The notes: generated by a model not told the origin, from the sequence alone. A stretch of 49,644 nucleotides of DNA from RGIG8775 sp045587785 (GCA_045587785.1 JAZNDA010000008.1:1-49644), one strand, 5' to 3'; shown: positions 24,200-32,540, counted from the first letter of the stretch. Made by a program: numbers and translations.

Positions 24200-26488
24200 A
24201 TGGAAAAGATTACAGGACTTGATTTTAAGATCCAAGAAATGGCGGCAAGAATCCGCGAGCTTCGTGAGATCGAAGGCATCTCTATCGAGGATATGGCGGC
24301 AAAGACAGGCGTTACGCCCACAGAATATGCCGACTGCGAAAGCGGAAAAAGCGATCTGAACTTTACTTTCATTTATCGCTGTGCCCTTGTGTTCGGTGTC
24401 AACGTCACTGATATTATCGAAGGCTACAGCCCCAATCTGCGCTCGTACACCGTAACGCGCGCAGGCGGCGGTCAGCACATTGCGCAGGCGCACGGTATGA
24501 CCTATTATAACCTTGCCTACGCGTTTCAGAACCGTATTGCAGAGCCGCTTTACGTACGAAGCGTTTACGATGAGGGTGCACAGCACCGCGACATCGAGCT
24601 TACCTCCCACGCAGGTCAGGAGTGTGACATCGTGGTTGAGGGACAGCTGATGGTGCAGGTAGGCGACCATAAAGAGATCTTAGGTCCCGGCGACAGCATG
24701 TACTACAACAGCGAAACACCCCACGGCATGATCGCCGTTGGCGGCAAGGACTGTATCTTCTACGCCATCGTTCTCAACCCCACGGGCGAGCCCATCCCCG
24801 AGCTTGTCACGCCCAAGGCGATCGCAAGCACCAGCCAGATCAAATTCGATACCAAGGACCGAATTTACAAGAAATATATTGACGTTACCAAGAACGACAA
24901 AGGCACGCCCACGTCGATCACCTTTAAAAACACGGAGAATTTCAACTTTGCGTTTGACCTTGTGGATGCGCTTGCCGAGCGCGAGCCCGAAAAGCTGGCA
25001 ATGCTCCATATTTCGAAGGATCATACCGAACGCCGTTTCACCTTCCTTGACATAAAGAAGGCATCCGCACAGTGCGCCAACTACTTTAAGTCGCTGGGCA
25101 TCAAGAAGGGCGATAAGGTCATGCTGGTTCTCAAGCGTCACTATCAGTTCTGGTTTGCTATGCTGGGTCTGAATAAGCTGGGTGCCATCGCAATTCCTGC
25201 GCCCAATCAGCTTCAGGAGCATGACTTTGAGTACCGCTTCCGTACCGCAGGCATCAGTGCGATCCTCTGTACGGCAGACGGTGACACAGCATCTCAGATC
25301 GAGGGTGCCGCCAAGGATATTCCCGAACTTAAGCACCGCATCATGGTTGGTGGCGAGCGTGAGGGATGGCGTAATTTCGACGAGGAATACACGCTTTACA
25401 GCACGCGCTATAACCGCACGGAGGACGCCCCGAGCGGCGACGATCTGCTGCTGATGTTCTTCACATCGGGCACGTCTGGCTATCCCAAGATCGCGGCACA
25501 TAATCACAAATATCCGCTTGGTCACTTCCATACGGCAAAATATTGGCACAACGTGGACCCCGACGGACTTCACTTCACCATTTCGGACACGGGATGGGCA
25601 AAGTCCATGTGGGGTAAGCTCTACGGTCAGTGGCTGTGTGAGGCTCCAATCTTTGTTTACGATTTCGACCGTTTTGATGCCGCCGACATTCTTCCGCTGT
25701 TTGCCAAATATCAGATCACCACGTTCTGCGCACCGCCCACCATGCTCCGCATGATGGTCAAGCAGGATATCTCCAAGTATGACCTTTCCTCCGTGCGTCA
25801 CATGACCACGGCAGGCGAGGCACTGAACCCCGAGGTCTACCGCCAGTTTGAAAAGGCAACGGGTCTGCAGATCCTTGAAGGCTTTGGTCAGACCGAAAGC
25901 ACCATGATCATTGGTAATATGCGCGGCGCTTCGCATAAGATCGGCTCTATGGGTAAGCCCGCTCCCATTTACAAGGTCAGCCTTGTGGATACCGAGGGCA
26001 ACCCCGTTCCCGACGGTGAAACGGGCGAGATCGTCATCGACGTTCGTGACGGCGCACCCTGCGGTTTGTTCACGGGCTACTACGGCGACGAAGAAAAGAC
26101 CAAAGAGGTATGGCATGACGGCTTCTATCATACGGGCGACACCGCATGGCGCGATGAGGACGGCTTCTATTGGTACGTCGGACGTGTGGATGACGTCATC
26201 AAGTCCTCGGGCTACCGCATCGGTCCCTTTGAGATCGAGAGCGTTATTATGGAGCTTCCGTACGTCCTTGAATGTGGCGTTTCCGCCGCACCCGATGAGG
26301 TCAGAGGTCAGATCGTCAAGGCAAGCATCGTGCTGACCAAGGGCACAGAGGGCACTGAGGAGCTCAAAAAAGAAATTCAAAACTACGTCAAGGAGCATAC
26401 CGCTCCCTACAAATACCCCCGTCTTGTGGTGTTCCGCGATGAGCTTCCCAAAACCACAAGCGGTAAGATCCAGAGAAACAAGCTATGA
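24200..26488 (+). CDS. fusion: XRE-type HTH + cupin + AMP-forming acyl-CoA synthetase
   Basis: Product of 762 residues starting at ATG 24200 behind AAGGAAAGGTAGG. Domains: XRE helix-turn-helix (about 15-75, IRELREIEGISIEDMAAKTG), cupin (about 125-195, with ECDIVVEGQLMVQVG and GPGDSMYYNSETPHG), and an acyl-CoA synthetase of the medium-chain type (about 235-762). The last has P-loop FTSGTSGYPK at 421-430, GFGQTES, the hinge GRVDDVIKSSGYRIGPFEIE and the C-terminal Lys in KTTSGKIQ. HTH-cupin proteins are usually transcription factors, so this may be an enzyme that also senses its substrate and binds DNA. Synthesis of isobutyryl-CoA or a similar ester is inferred from the operon. It overlaps the next gene by four bases. 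Confidence 0.92.
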   Translation: MEKITGLDFKIQEMAARIRELREIEGISIEDMAAKTGVTPTEYADCESGKSDLNFTFIYRCALVFGVNVTDIIEGYSPNLRSYTVTRAGGGQHIAQAHGMTYYNLAYAFQNRIAEPLYVRSVYDEGAQHRDIELTSHAGQECDIVVEGQLMVQVGDHKEILGPGDSMYYNSETPHGMIAVGGKDCIFYAIVLNPTGEPIPELVTPKAIASTSQIKFDTKDRIYKKYIDVTKNDKGTPTSITFKNTENFNFAFDLVDALAEREPEKLAMLHISKDHTERRFTFLDIKKASAQCANYFKSLGIKKGDKVMLVLKRHYQFWFAMLGLNKLGAIAIPAPNQLQEHDFEYRFRTAGISAILCTADGDTASQIEGAAKDIPELKHRIMVGGEREGWRNFDEEYTLYSTRYNRTEDAPSGDDLLLMFFTSGTSGYPKIAAHNHKYPLGHFHTAKYWHNVDPDGLHFTISDTGWAKSMWGKLYGQWLCEAPIFVYDFDRFDAADILPLFAKYQITTFCAPPTMLRMMVKQDISKYDLSSVRHMTTAGEALNPEVYRQFEKATGLQILEGFGQTESTMIIGNMRGASHKIGSMGKPAPIYKVSLVDTEGNPVPDGETGEIVIDVRDGAPCGLFTGYYGDEEKTKEVWHDGFYHTGDTAWRDEDGFYWYVGRVDDVIKSSGYRIGPFEIESVIMELPYVLECGVSAAPDEVRGQIVKASIVLTKGTEGTEELKKEIQNYVKEHTAPYKYPRLVVFRDELPKTTSGKIQRNKL

Positions 26489-27153
26489 GAAACTATAAAC
26501 GTATCACGCTTGTTTGCGGTCATTACGGAAGCGGAAAAACAAACGTCGCTGTCAACATGGCGTTTGACCTTAAAAAACAGTTTGATAAGGTCGCGCTTGC
26601 CGATCTGGACATCGTCAATCCCTATTTCCGTGCCAAGGACAGCCAAAAACAGCTTCTTGAGGCAGGCATCCGCTTTATCGGATCGGAATACGCCAACTCC
26701 AACGTGGATATTCCCGCGCTTCCGCAGGATATGTACGCCATCACCGATGATAAGACCATGAAATGTATTCTGGATATCGGCGGAGATGACCGCGGTGCAT
26801 TAGCACTTGGGCGTTTGGCTCCTGCCATTCTTGAAGAAAACGATTACGAGATGCTGATGGTGATCAACCGTTCCCGTCCGCTCTCGCACGACGCCCCCTC
26901 GACCATCGAGATCATGAGAGAGATCGAAACGGCAGGCGGCATCCGCTTCACGGGGCTTATCAACAACACCAATCTCGGCGTGGAAACCACCGTGGAGGAT
27001 ATCCTTGATTCTATCCCCTATGCAAAAGAGGTCTCGGCACTGTCGGGACTGCCCCTTGTGGCAACCTCCGTACGGCAGGACCTTGCCCCCGCCCTTGAAG
27101 GAAAAGCGGAAAACATCTTCCCTCTTGTCCTTCATCAATTTCAAAACATTTGA
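26485..27153 (+). CDS. P-loop (ParA/MinD-like) ATPase of unknown role
   Basis: Product of 222 residues. Walker A is GHYGSGKTN near residue 12, followed by NMAFDL and ALADLDIVNPYFRAKD, a SIMIBI-type switch I pattern; a CILDIGGDDRGALALG segment resembles Walker B/switch II. The ATGA overlap with the synthetase gene puts it in the same operon, and 26 bases separate it from the ferredoxin gene. No metal-chaperone Cys cluster is visible. It may help assemble the oxidoreductase or regulate the synthetase. I recall such ATPases beside similar oxidoreductase genes in other Clostridia, but the function is unknown. Confidence 0.85.
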   Translation: MRNYKRITLVCGHYGSGKTNVAVNMAFDLKKQFDKVALADLDIVNPYFRAKDSQKQLLEAGIRFIGSEYANSNVDIPALPQDMYAITDDKTMKCILDIGGDDRGALALGRLAPAILEENDYEMLMVINRSRPLSHDAPSTIEIMREIETAGGIRFTGLINNTNLGVETTVEDILDSIPYAKEVSALSGLPLVATSVRQDLAPALEGKAENIFPLVLHQFQNI

Positions 27154-27179
27154 TTTTACACAGAAAGGAAAAATAAATC

Positions 27180-27386
27180 ATGGCAAAACTGACATTCAAA
27201 ACCGATTTCTGCAAGGGCTGTGGACTTTGCGTGGATGTTTGTCCCAAAAAGGTTCTCAGACTTGCCACAGACAAGATCAACAAAAAAGGACACCATCCCG
27301 CCGAGGCGATCGACGAGAGCGCTTGCGTTGGCTGTGCATCCTGCGCAATGATGTGTCCCGACTGCATTATCAAAGTGGAAAGGTGA
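27180..27386 (+). CDS. vorD: 2x[4Fe-4S] ferredoxin-like delta subunit of 2-oxoacid oxidoreductase
   Basis: Product of 68 residues with two full clusters: CKGCGLCVDVCP and CVGCASCAMMCPDC. This is the small electron-carrying subunit of four-subunit 2-oxoacid:ferredoxin oxidoreductases; it passes electrons between the thiamine-diphosphate site and external ferredoxin. The order delta-alpha-beta-gamma that follows is typical of VOR/KOR gene sets. Ribosome site GAAAGGA upstream; nine bases to the next start. Confidence 0.93.
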   Translation: MAKLTFKTDFCKGCGLCVDVCPKKVLRLATDKINKKGHHPAEAIDESACVGCASCAMMCPDCIIKVER

Positions 27387-27395
27387 GTGAAAACA

Positions 27396-28463
27396 ATGTC
27401 TGAAAAAGTACTTATGAAAGGTAACGAAGCCATTGCCGAGGCGGCGATCATTGCAGGCTGCCGTCATTACTTCGGTTACCCCATTACCCCCCAGACCGAG
27501 ATCGCCGCATATATGGCAAAGAGAATGCCCAAGATCGGCGGTACGTTCCTTCAGGCAGAGAGTGAGATCGCTGCCATCAATATGGTTTACGGCGTTGCCG
27601 CTGCAGGCTACCGCGTTATGACTTCCTCCTCCAGCCCCGGTGTATCGCTTAAGGGCGAAGGTCTATCTTACCTCGCGGGTGCGGATCTGCCTTCTTTCAT
27701 TGTCAACGTACAGCGCGGAGGCCCCGGTCTTGGCGGCATCCAACCCAGCCAGTCGGACTACTTCCAGGCAACCAGAGGCGGCGGACACGGTGACTATCAC
27801 ATGATCGTGCTTGCTCCCGCATCGGTACAGGAGATGGCAGAGCTTACCGTTCGCGGCTTCGAGCTTGCCGATACCTACCGCATGACCACCATGGTGCTTG
27901 CAGACGGTACCATGGGACAGATGATGGAGCCCGTTTCGCTTGACTTTGACGTAAAGCCTCAGATCGAAAAGCCCTGGGCAACCACGGGCACGGGAATGAA
28001 ACGTCCCCACAATATCGTCAACTCGCTCTTCCTTGACCCCGAGGAGCTTGAGAAATTTAACTTTGACCGCTATAAGCGTTATGAGCAGATCGAGAAGAAC
28101 GAGGTACTCTATGAGGAATATCTCATGGACGATGCCGAGATCGCCATCGTTGCCTTCGGTATTGCCGCACGTGTGGCTAAGAGTGCCATCAACGAGGCAA
28201 GAACCCTTGGCATCAAGGCAGGTATGATCCGTCCGATCACCCTTTGGCCCTTCCCCAAGGCTCCCTTCAAGAAGGCCGCCGGCAAAGTAAAGCAGTACAT
28301 ATCGGTTGAGCTTTCCATGGGTCAGATGATCGAGGACGTAAAGCTTGCAAGCGAATGTCGCGTGCCTGTCACGCTTTGCAATCGCGTGGGCGGTATGATC
28401 CCCTCTCCCGCACAGGTGCTTGAAAGCATCAAGAATGCCGCAAAGAACGGAGGTAACAACTAA
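27396..28463 (+). CDS. vorB: 3-methyl-2-oxobutanoate:ferredoxin oxidoreductase alpha subunit
   Basis: Product of 355 residues. It has the pyrimidine-binding domain of thiamine-diphosphate enzymes near the N-terminus (GCRHYFGYPITPQTEIA, ESEIAAINMVYGVAAAG) and the later segments GGPGLGGIQPSQSDY and RPITLWPFP. This is the VorB/KorA layout. The enzyme interconverts branched-chain 2-oxoacids and CoA with acyl-CoA, CO2 and reduced ferredoxin. KorA-type subunits for 2-oxoglutarate are close relatives, so substrate assignment rests on the Val T-box and the linked aminotransferase. The ATG at 27396 is preferred over an upstream GTG at 27387, because AGGTGAG sits at the right distance. It overlaps the next gene by one base (TAATG). 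Confidence 0.92.
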   Translation: MSEKVLMKGNEAIAEAAIIAGCRHYFGYPITPQTEIAAYMAKRMPKIGGTFLQAESEIAAINMVYGVAAAGYRVMTSSSSPGVSLKGEGLSYLAGADLPSFIVNVQRGGPGLGGIQPSQSDYFQATRGGGHGDYHMIVLAPASVQEMAELTVRGFELADTYRMTTMVLADGTMGQMMEPVSLDFDVKPQIEKPWATTGTGMKRPHNIVNSLFLDPEELEKFNFDRYKRYEQIEKNEVLYEEYLMDDAEIAIVAFGIAARVAKSAINEARTLGIKAGMIRPITLWPFPKAPFKKAAGKVKQYISVELSMGQMIEDVKLASECRVPVTLCNRVGGMIPSPAQVLESIKNAAKNGGNN

Positions 28464-29218
28464 TGGCTGTAGTATTTGATAAACCCCATGCACTTGCCGA
28501 TGTGCCGCTTCATTACTGCCCCGGATGCACCCACGGTATCGTTCACCGCTTGGTTGCCGAGGTTCTGGATGAGCTTGAGATCGAGGGCAAAACCATCGGT
28601 ATCGCCCCCGTCGGTTGCTCGGTTATGGCATACAACTATTTTAACTGCGATATGATCGAAGCCGCTCACGGCCGTGCGCCCGCTGTGGCTACGGGTGTTA
28701 AGCGTGCCAATCCCGAAAACGTGGTCTTCACCTATCAGGGTGACGGCGACCTTGCGTCCATCGGTATGGCGGAGACCGTCCATGCCGCGGCAAGAAACGA
28801 AAACATCACCATCATCTTTATCAACAACGCGATCTACGGTATGACGGGCGGTCAGATGGCGCCCACGTCGCTTGTAGGTCAGGTCACACAGACCTCTCCT
28901 TACGGCAGAGATCCCAAGGCGTGCGGCTATCCCATCCGTGTGTGCGAAATGCTTTCGGAGCTGGAGGGCCCCGAGTATCTGGCTCGTGTGACCGTTAACA
29001 CCGTACCGAGGATCCGCGAGGCAAAAAAAGCAATCAAGAAGGCATTCCAGAATCAGCTTGAGGGCAAGGGCTTCTCACTGGTAGAAGTGGTCTCCACCTG
29101 CCCCACCAACTGGGGTATGACACCAAAGGCGGCTCTCCAGTGGATCGACGAGAAGATGCTTCCCCAGTATCCGCTCGGCGTATATAAGGACAGAACCGCA
29201 AAGGAGGAAACAAAATGA
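28463..29218 (+). CDS. vorA: 2-oxoacid:ferredoxin oxidoreductase beta (thiamine-diphosphate) subunit
   Basis: Product of 251 residues. It contains the conserved HYCPGCTHG near residue 17 and the thiamine-diphosphate/Mg2+ motif GDGDLASIGMAET with the downstream NN (FINNAIYGMTGGQMAPT). These are hallmarks of the VorA/KorB catalytic subunit. The length is close to the family norm. Its ends overlap both neighbours (one base with vorB, four with the gamma gene), so the subunits are likely made in matched amounts. Confidence 0.93.
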   Translation: MAVVFDKPHALADVPLHYCPGCTHGIVHRLVAEVLDELEIEGKTIGIAPVGCSVMAYNYFNCDMIEAAHGRAPAVATGVKRANPENVVFTYQGDGDLASIGMAETVHAAARNENITIIFINNAIYGMTGGQMAPTSLVGQVTQTSPYGRDPKACGYPIRVCEMLSELEGPEYLARVTVNTVPRIREAKKAIKKAFQNQLEGKGFSLVEVVSTCPTNWGMTPKAALQWIDEKMLPQYPLGVYKDRTAKEETK

Positions 29219-29748
29219 GCACCAAACAACTTCTTTTCTCCGGCTTTGGCGGACAGGGTATTCTGTTTGCAGGAAAATTTATCGCCTATAAGGGCCTCAT
29301 CGACAATAAGCAGGTAAGCTGGCTTCCCTCTTACGGCCCCGAAATGCGCGGCGGTACGGCAAGCTGCGGTGTTATTGTCAGCGATGAGCCCGTTGGCTCT
29401 CCCATCGTTTCCGCTCCCGACGTGCTGATCGCCATGAACCTGCCCTCTCTTGATAAATATGAAGACTCGGTGGCATCGGGCGGCATCATTCTTCTTGACT
29501 CCTCGCTTATCGAGCGTAAGGTTAGACGCACCGACGTGACCGTGTACGCCATCCCCGCAACTCAGATGGCAAGCGATAACGGCATGCCTACCCTTGCCAA
29601 CATGATCCTTGTCGGAAAGCTGCTGAAGGCACTTGACGACTTTGGCGAGGAAAGCGTATCCGCGGCACTTAAGAAGGTAATTTCCGCAAAGCATGCAGAC
29701 ATGATGGACGTCAACCGCAAGGCGATGCAGCTTGGCGCGGACTATTGA
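29215..29748 (+). CDS. vorC: 2-oxoacid:ferredoxin oxidoreductase gamma subunit
   Basis: Product of 177 residues with the family opening LLFSGFGGQGILFAGKFIA and the SYGPEMRGGTASC segment typical of the gamma (CoA-binding side) domain of 2-oxoacid oxidoreductases. It completes the delta-alpha-beta-gamma set. The aminotransferase gene starts 15 bases downstream behind GGAGG. Confidence 0.93.
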   Translation: MSTKQLLFSGFGGQGILFAGKFIAYKGLIDNKQVSWLPSYGPEMRGGTASCGVIVSDEPVGSPIVSAPDVLIAMNLPSLDKYEDSVASGGIILLDSSLIERKVRRTDVTVYAIPATQMASDNGMPTLANMILVGKLLKALDDFGEESVSAALKKVISAKHADMMDVNRKAMQLGADY

Positions 29749-29763
29749 TCGGAGGAAATAAAA

Positions 29764-30828
29764 ATGGAAATCAGATTTGAAAAAAATACAGCTCCCAAGC
29801 AGAAGCCCGACAGCAGTATACTTGGCTTCGGTAAGTTCTTCACCGACCATATGTTCATGATGGACTATTCGGCAGATGAGGGATGGCATGACGCACGCAT
29901 TATCCCCTTTGGTCCTTTGGCGATTCACCCTGCCTGCACCGCACTTCACTACGGCTCGGAGATCTTTGAGGGTCTTAAGGCGTACAGACGTGCCGACGGT
30001 AAGGTGCAGATGTTCCGTCCCATGGAGAACATCCGCCGTATGAACAACTCGGCAGAGCGTCTTTGCCTGCCTCAGATCCCCGAGGATCTGGCACTTGAGG
30101 TTCTCACAAAATTTGTGGCAACCGAGCAGGAGTGGACACCGTCAGCTTCGGGCACCTCGCTTTATCTGCGTCCGTTTATGTTCGGAAACGATGAAACGCT
30201 GGGCGTTCATGCCGTTCACCATGCTACTTTTGTCATTATCGCCTCTCCCGTCGGAAGCTACTATAAAGAGGGCATCAACCCCGTCAAGATCATGATCGAG
30301 GACGAGGACGTCCGCGCTGTACGCGGCGGTACGGGCTATGCCAAGTGCGGCGGCAACTATGCCGCATCCAACCGCGCAGGCGAGCGCGCCGAGAAGAAGG
30401 GATACTCGCAGGTGCTTTGGCTGGACGGCGTGGAGAGAAAGTACATTGAGGAAGTCGGTGCCATGAACGTCATGTTCAAGATCGACGGCAAGATCGTCAC
30501 CCCCATGCTCAGCGGCTCCATCCTTCCCGGTATCACCCGTAAATCCTGCATTGAAGTGCTGAAAAAGGAGGGCTATGAGGTTGAAGAAAGACTTCTGAGC
30601 ATCGACGAGCTTGACGAGGCACTGAAGAGCGGCAAGCTGGAAGAGGCGTGGGGTTGCGGCACCGCAGCCGTTGTTTCCCCGATCGGCGAGCTTTGCTATA
30701 AGGATAATAAGTACATTATCAACGATGGCAAGATCGGTGCAGTCACCCAAAAGCTGTATGACACTCTGACAGGCATCCAGTGGGGCGCTCTTGAGGATTG
30801 CTTCGGCTGGACTTACGCTATTGACTGA
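29764..30828 (+). CDS. ilvE: branched-chain amino acid aminotransferase
   Basis: Product of 354 residues, fold-type IV. Seen features: the N-terminal PFGPLAIHPACTALHYG, EIFEGLKAYR, the PLP Lys in GTGYAKCGGNYAAS, and EEVGAMNVMF followed by LSGSILPGITRKS. It moves an amino group between glutamate and the 2-oxoacids of valine, leucine and isoleucine. As the last gene of the valine T-box operon it supplies the final step from 2-oxoisovalerate to valine. With the oxidoreductase running in the carboxylating direction, the operon would build branched-chain amino acids from acyl-CoA esters. A strong terminator follows. Confidence 0.96.
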   Translation: MEIRFEKNTAPKQKPDSSILGFGKFFTDHMFMMDYSADEGWHDARIIPFGPLAIHPACTALHYGSEIFEGLKAYRRADGKVQMFRPMENIRRMNNSAERLCLPQIPEDLALEVLTKFVATEQEWTPSASGTSLYLRPFMFGNDETLGVHAVHHATFVIIASPVGSYYKEGINPVKIMIEDEDVRAVRGGTGYAKCGGNYAASNRAGERAEKKGYSQVLWLDGVERKYIEEVGAMNVMFKIDGKIVTPMLSGSILPGITRKSCIEVLKKEGYEVEERLLSIDELDEALKSGKLEEAWGCGTAAVVSPIGELCYKDNKYIINDGKIGAVTQKLYDTLTGIQWGALEDCFGWTYAID

Positions 30829-30851
30829 CCAAGACAACCATAGATATTCAC

Positions 30852-30890
30852 AACCGTCGGAGAATGTATGCGCGTTCTCCGACGGTTTTT
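30852..30890 (+). terminator. terminator of the valine T-box operon
   Basis: AACCGTCGGAGAA (30852-30864) / TTCTCCGACGGTT (30875-30887) with a T run. Confidence 0.94.
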
Positions 30891-30923
30891 GTCGAGAAAA
30901 TGTTAAACTTTTTGAAAAAGCGG

Positions 30924-30953
30924 TTGACAAAACTACATTAGGTGGTGTATAAT
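30924..30953 (+). promoter_or_regulatory. promoter of the SanA-like gene
   Basis: TTGACA (30924-30929) and TATAAT (30948-30953) with an 18-base spacer, about 20 bases before the TTG start codon. Confidence 0.85.
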
Positions 30954-30973
30954 ATAAGAAAGGCGGTGAAGGC

Positions 30974-31678
30974 TTGAAAAAATTACTGTTGCGTATACTC
31001 ATAGCTGTCGGCATACTTGTCGCGGCGATCGTTCTTTTCTTTGTTATAACCAATTTGATCATGTTGTTTGGCACAAAAAAGCGGGTGCTTACTCTTGCAG
31101 ACCTTTCCGATATCAAAGCATACGAGGACTCGTATGATGTCATTGTGGTACTTGGTGCCGCGGTGCGCGAGGGCGGCAGACCGAGCGATATGCTCAGGGA
31201 CAGACTGGAAGTGGGTAACGAGCTGTATTTTGCAGGTCTTGCCGACAAGATACTCATGAGCGGCGACCATATGTCAAAGGACTATGACGAGGTCAGCAAC
31301 ATGAAAAAATACGCAATCGAGGCAGGCATCCCCAGTCAGTACATCTATCTTGACCACGCAGGGCTTTCGACCTATGACAGCATGTGGCGTCTTTCGCATA
31401 TATACGGTGCCAAGAAAGTGCTCATCGTCACGCAAAGCTATCACCTGCCGCGCGCGCTGTATTTGGCAAAGAGTTTCGGCATGGATGCCTTTGGCATTTC
31501 GGCAGATCTGCGTCCGTACACAAACCAGCTTTACCGCGACATGCGCGAGTTCTTAGCCAGAAGCAAGGACGTCATGTTGGCGATCATAAAACCCGACGCC
31601 ACTTATGTAGGTGACCCCATTTCGCTTGACAAGGGCGGCGATATGACCAATGAAAACCCATTTTGGAAAGAAGGATAA
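30974..31678 (+). CDS. SanA/YdcF-like (DUF218) membrane-anchored protein
   Basis: Product of 234 residues, starting with TTG behind AAAGGCGGTG. One N-terminal membrane helix (about 6-29) is followed by a DUF218 domain: DVIVVLGAAV, DRLEVGNELY, KILMSGDH, and the GLSTYDSMWRL and IVTQSYHLPRAL segments are family hallmarks. E. coli SanA affects envelope permeability to vancomycin at high temperature; the biochemical activity of the family is not known. The stop lies five bases before the start of the next gene, so the two are co-transcribed. Confidence 0.9.
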   Translation: MKKLLLRILIAVGILVAAIVLFFVITNLIMLFGTKKRVLTLADLSDIKAYEDSYDVIVVLGAAVREGGRPSDMLRDRLEVGNELYFAGLADKILMSGDHMSKDYDEVSNMKKYAIEAGIPSQYIYLDHAGLSTYDSMWRLSHIYGAKKVLIVTQSYHLPRALYLAKSFGMDAFGISADLRPYTNQLYRDMREFLARSKDVMLAIIKPDATYVGDPISLDKGGDMTNENPFWKEG

Positions 31679-31683
31679 TATTT

Positions 31684-32358
31684 GTGGTAAGAACCAAACT
31701 CAAGGACAGAAAGCTCCCCGAATACACGCGCGGAGAAGAAATATTCAATATGGTCTCGCATATTGTAGGCGGCAGCATTGGCGTTGTGGCACTGGTGCTT
31801 TGCGTGATCGTTGCCGCTTTGCACCAAAGCGTCTGGGGCGTGGTGGGCAGTGCCATTTACGGCACTACCATGATCGCGCTTTACACCATGTCAAGCATCT
31901 ATCACGGTCTCAGACCAAATCTCACTGCCAAAAAGGTTCTTCAGATCATGGATCACTGCTCCATATTCCTTTTAATTGCAGGCACTTATACCCCCATCGC
32001 ACTGACAGCTCTGCGCTCGTATTCCCCTAAACTCGGCTGGACTGTCTTTTCCGTTGTGTGGGGGCTTGCAGTGATCGGCATTACCTTAAACGCTATAGAC
32101 CTAAAAAAATACAAGGTGTTCTCCATGATATGCTATCTCTTTATGGGCTGGTGTATCGTGTTTGCCGCAAAGCCCACCTATCTTGCCATCGGCAAAGGCG
32201 GCGTGACGTTTTTGGTGGCAGGCGGCGTCGCCTATACCATCGGCGCACTGATCTATATGCTCGGCAAGAAAAAACGCTATGCCCACTCCATTTTTCATAT
32301 TTTTGTGGTGCTTGGCAGTATCCTTCAATTCTTCAGTATTTTATTCTATATCATTTGA
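31684..32358 (+). CDS. hemolysin III/PAQR-type membrane protein
   Basis: Product of 224 residues from GTG 31684, preceded by GAAGGA; an upstream TTG frame inside the previous gene is not preferred. Seven membrane helices fit the PAQR/TrhA family. Its conserved polar residues appear in order: SSIYHGL after the second helix, IMDHCSIFLLIAGTYTP, and the C-terminal HSIFHIFVVLG (His-x3-His). These are proposed zinc ligands of a hydrolase-type site. The bacterial homologues have been linked to membrane-lipid homeostasis; the old name hemolysin III is not evidence of toxicity. Confidence 0.92.
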   Translation: MVRTKLKDRKLPEYTRGEEIFNMVSHIVGGSIGVVALVLCVIVAALHQSVWGVVGSAIYGTTMIALYTMSSIYHGLRPNLTAKKVLQIMDHCSIFLLIAGTYTPIALTALRSYSPKLGWTVFSVVWGLAVIGITLNAIDLKKYKVFSMICYLFMGWCIVFAAKPTYLAIGKGGVTFLVAGGVAYTIGALIYMLGKKKRYAHSIFHIFVVLGSILQFFSILFYII

Positions 32359-32363
32359 TTTAG

Positions 32364-32465
32364 CCTCTCTCCCCCCGATAAAGGGAGGTGGCACGGCGTG
32401 CCGTGACGGAAAGATCGCTCAACGGCAAAAGCCTCTTTTGAACCACCCGCTTAGCGGGTGGTTTT
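32364..32465. repeat. intergenic palindromic repeat element and hairpin
   Basis: The segment from about 32364 to 32413 (CCTCTCTCCCCCC, then GGGAGG, GGCACGGCGTGCCGTGACGG) has the look of the scattered intergenic palindromic repeats seen in many Clostridia. A second, clean hairpin at 32441-32463, AACCACCCGC / GCGGGTGGTT with loop TTA and TT after it, can act as terminator for the upstream genes. Copy number cannot be checked within this window; no second copy was seen. Confidence 0.6.
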
Positions 32466-32540
32466 CGCGAATCCATAAAACAAACAAGCAATATCTCCTC
32501 TCGGTGATATTGCCCGTTTGCCTTGTATTGCCACCCTTTT

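Noticed and set aside
24680..26398. 572-codon open frame opposite the HTH-cupin-synthetase gene
   Set aside because: Antisense shadow of a clearly coding gene; translated sequence has no recognisable motifs.
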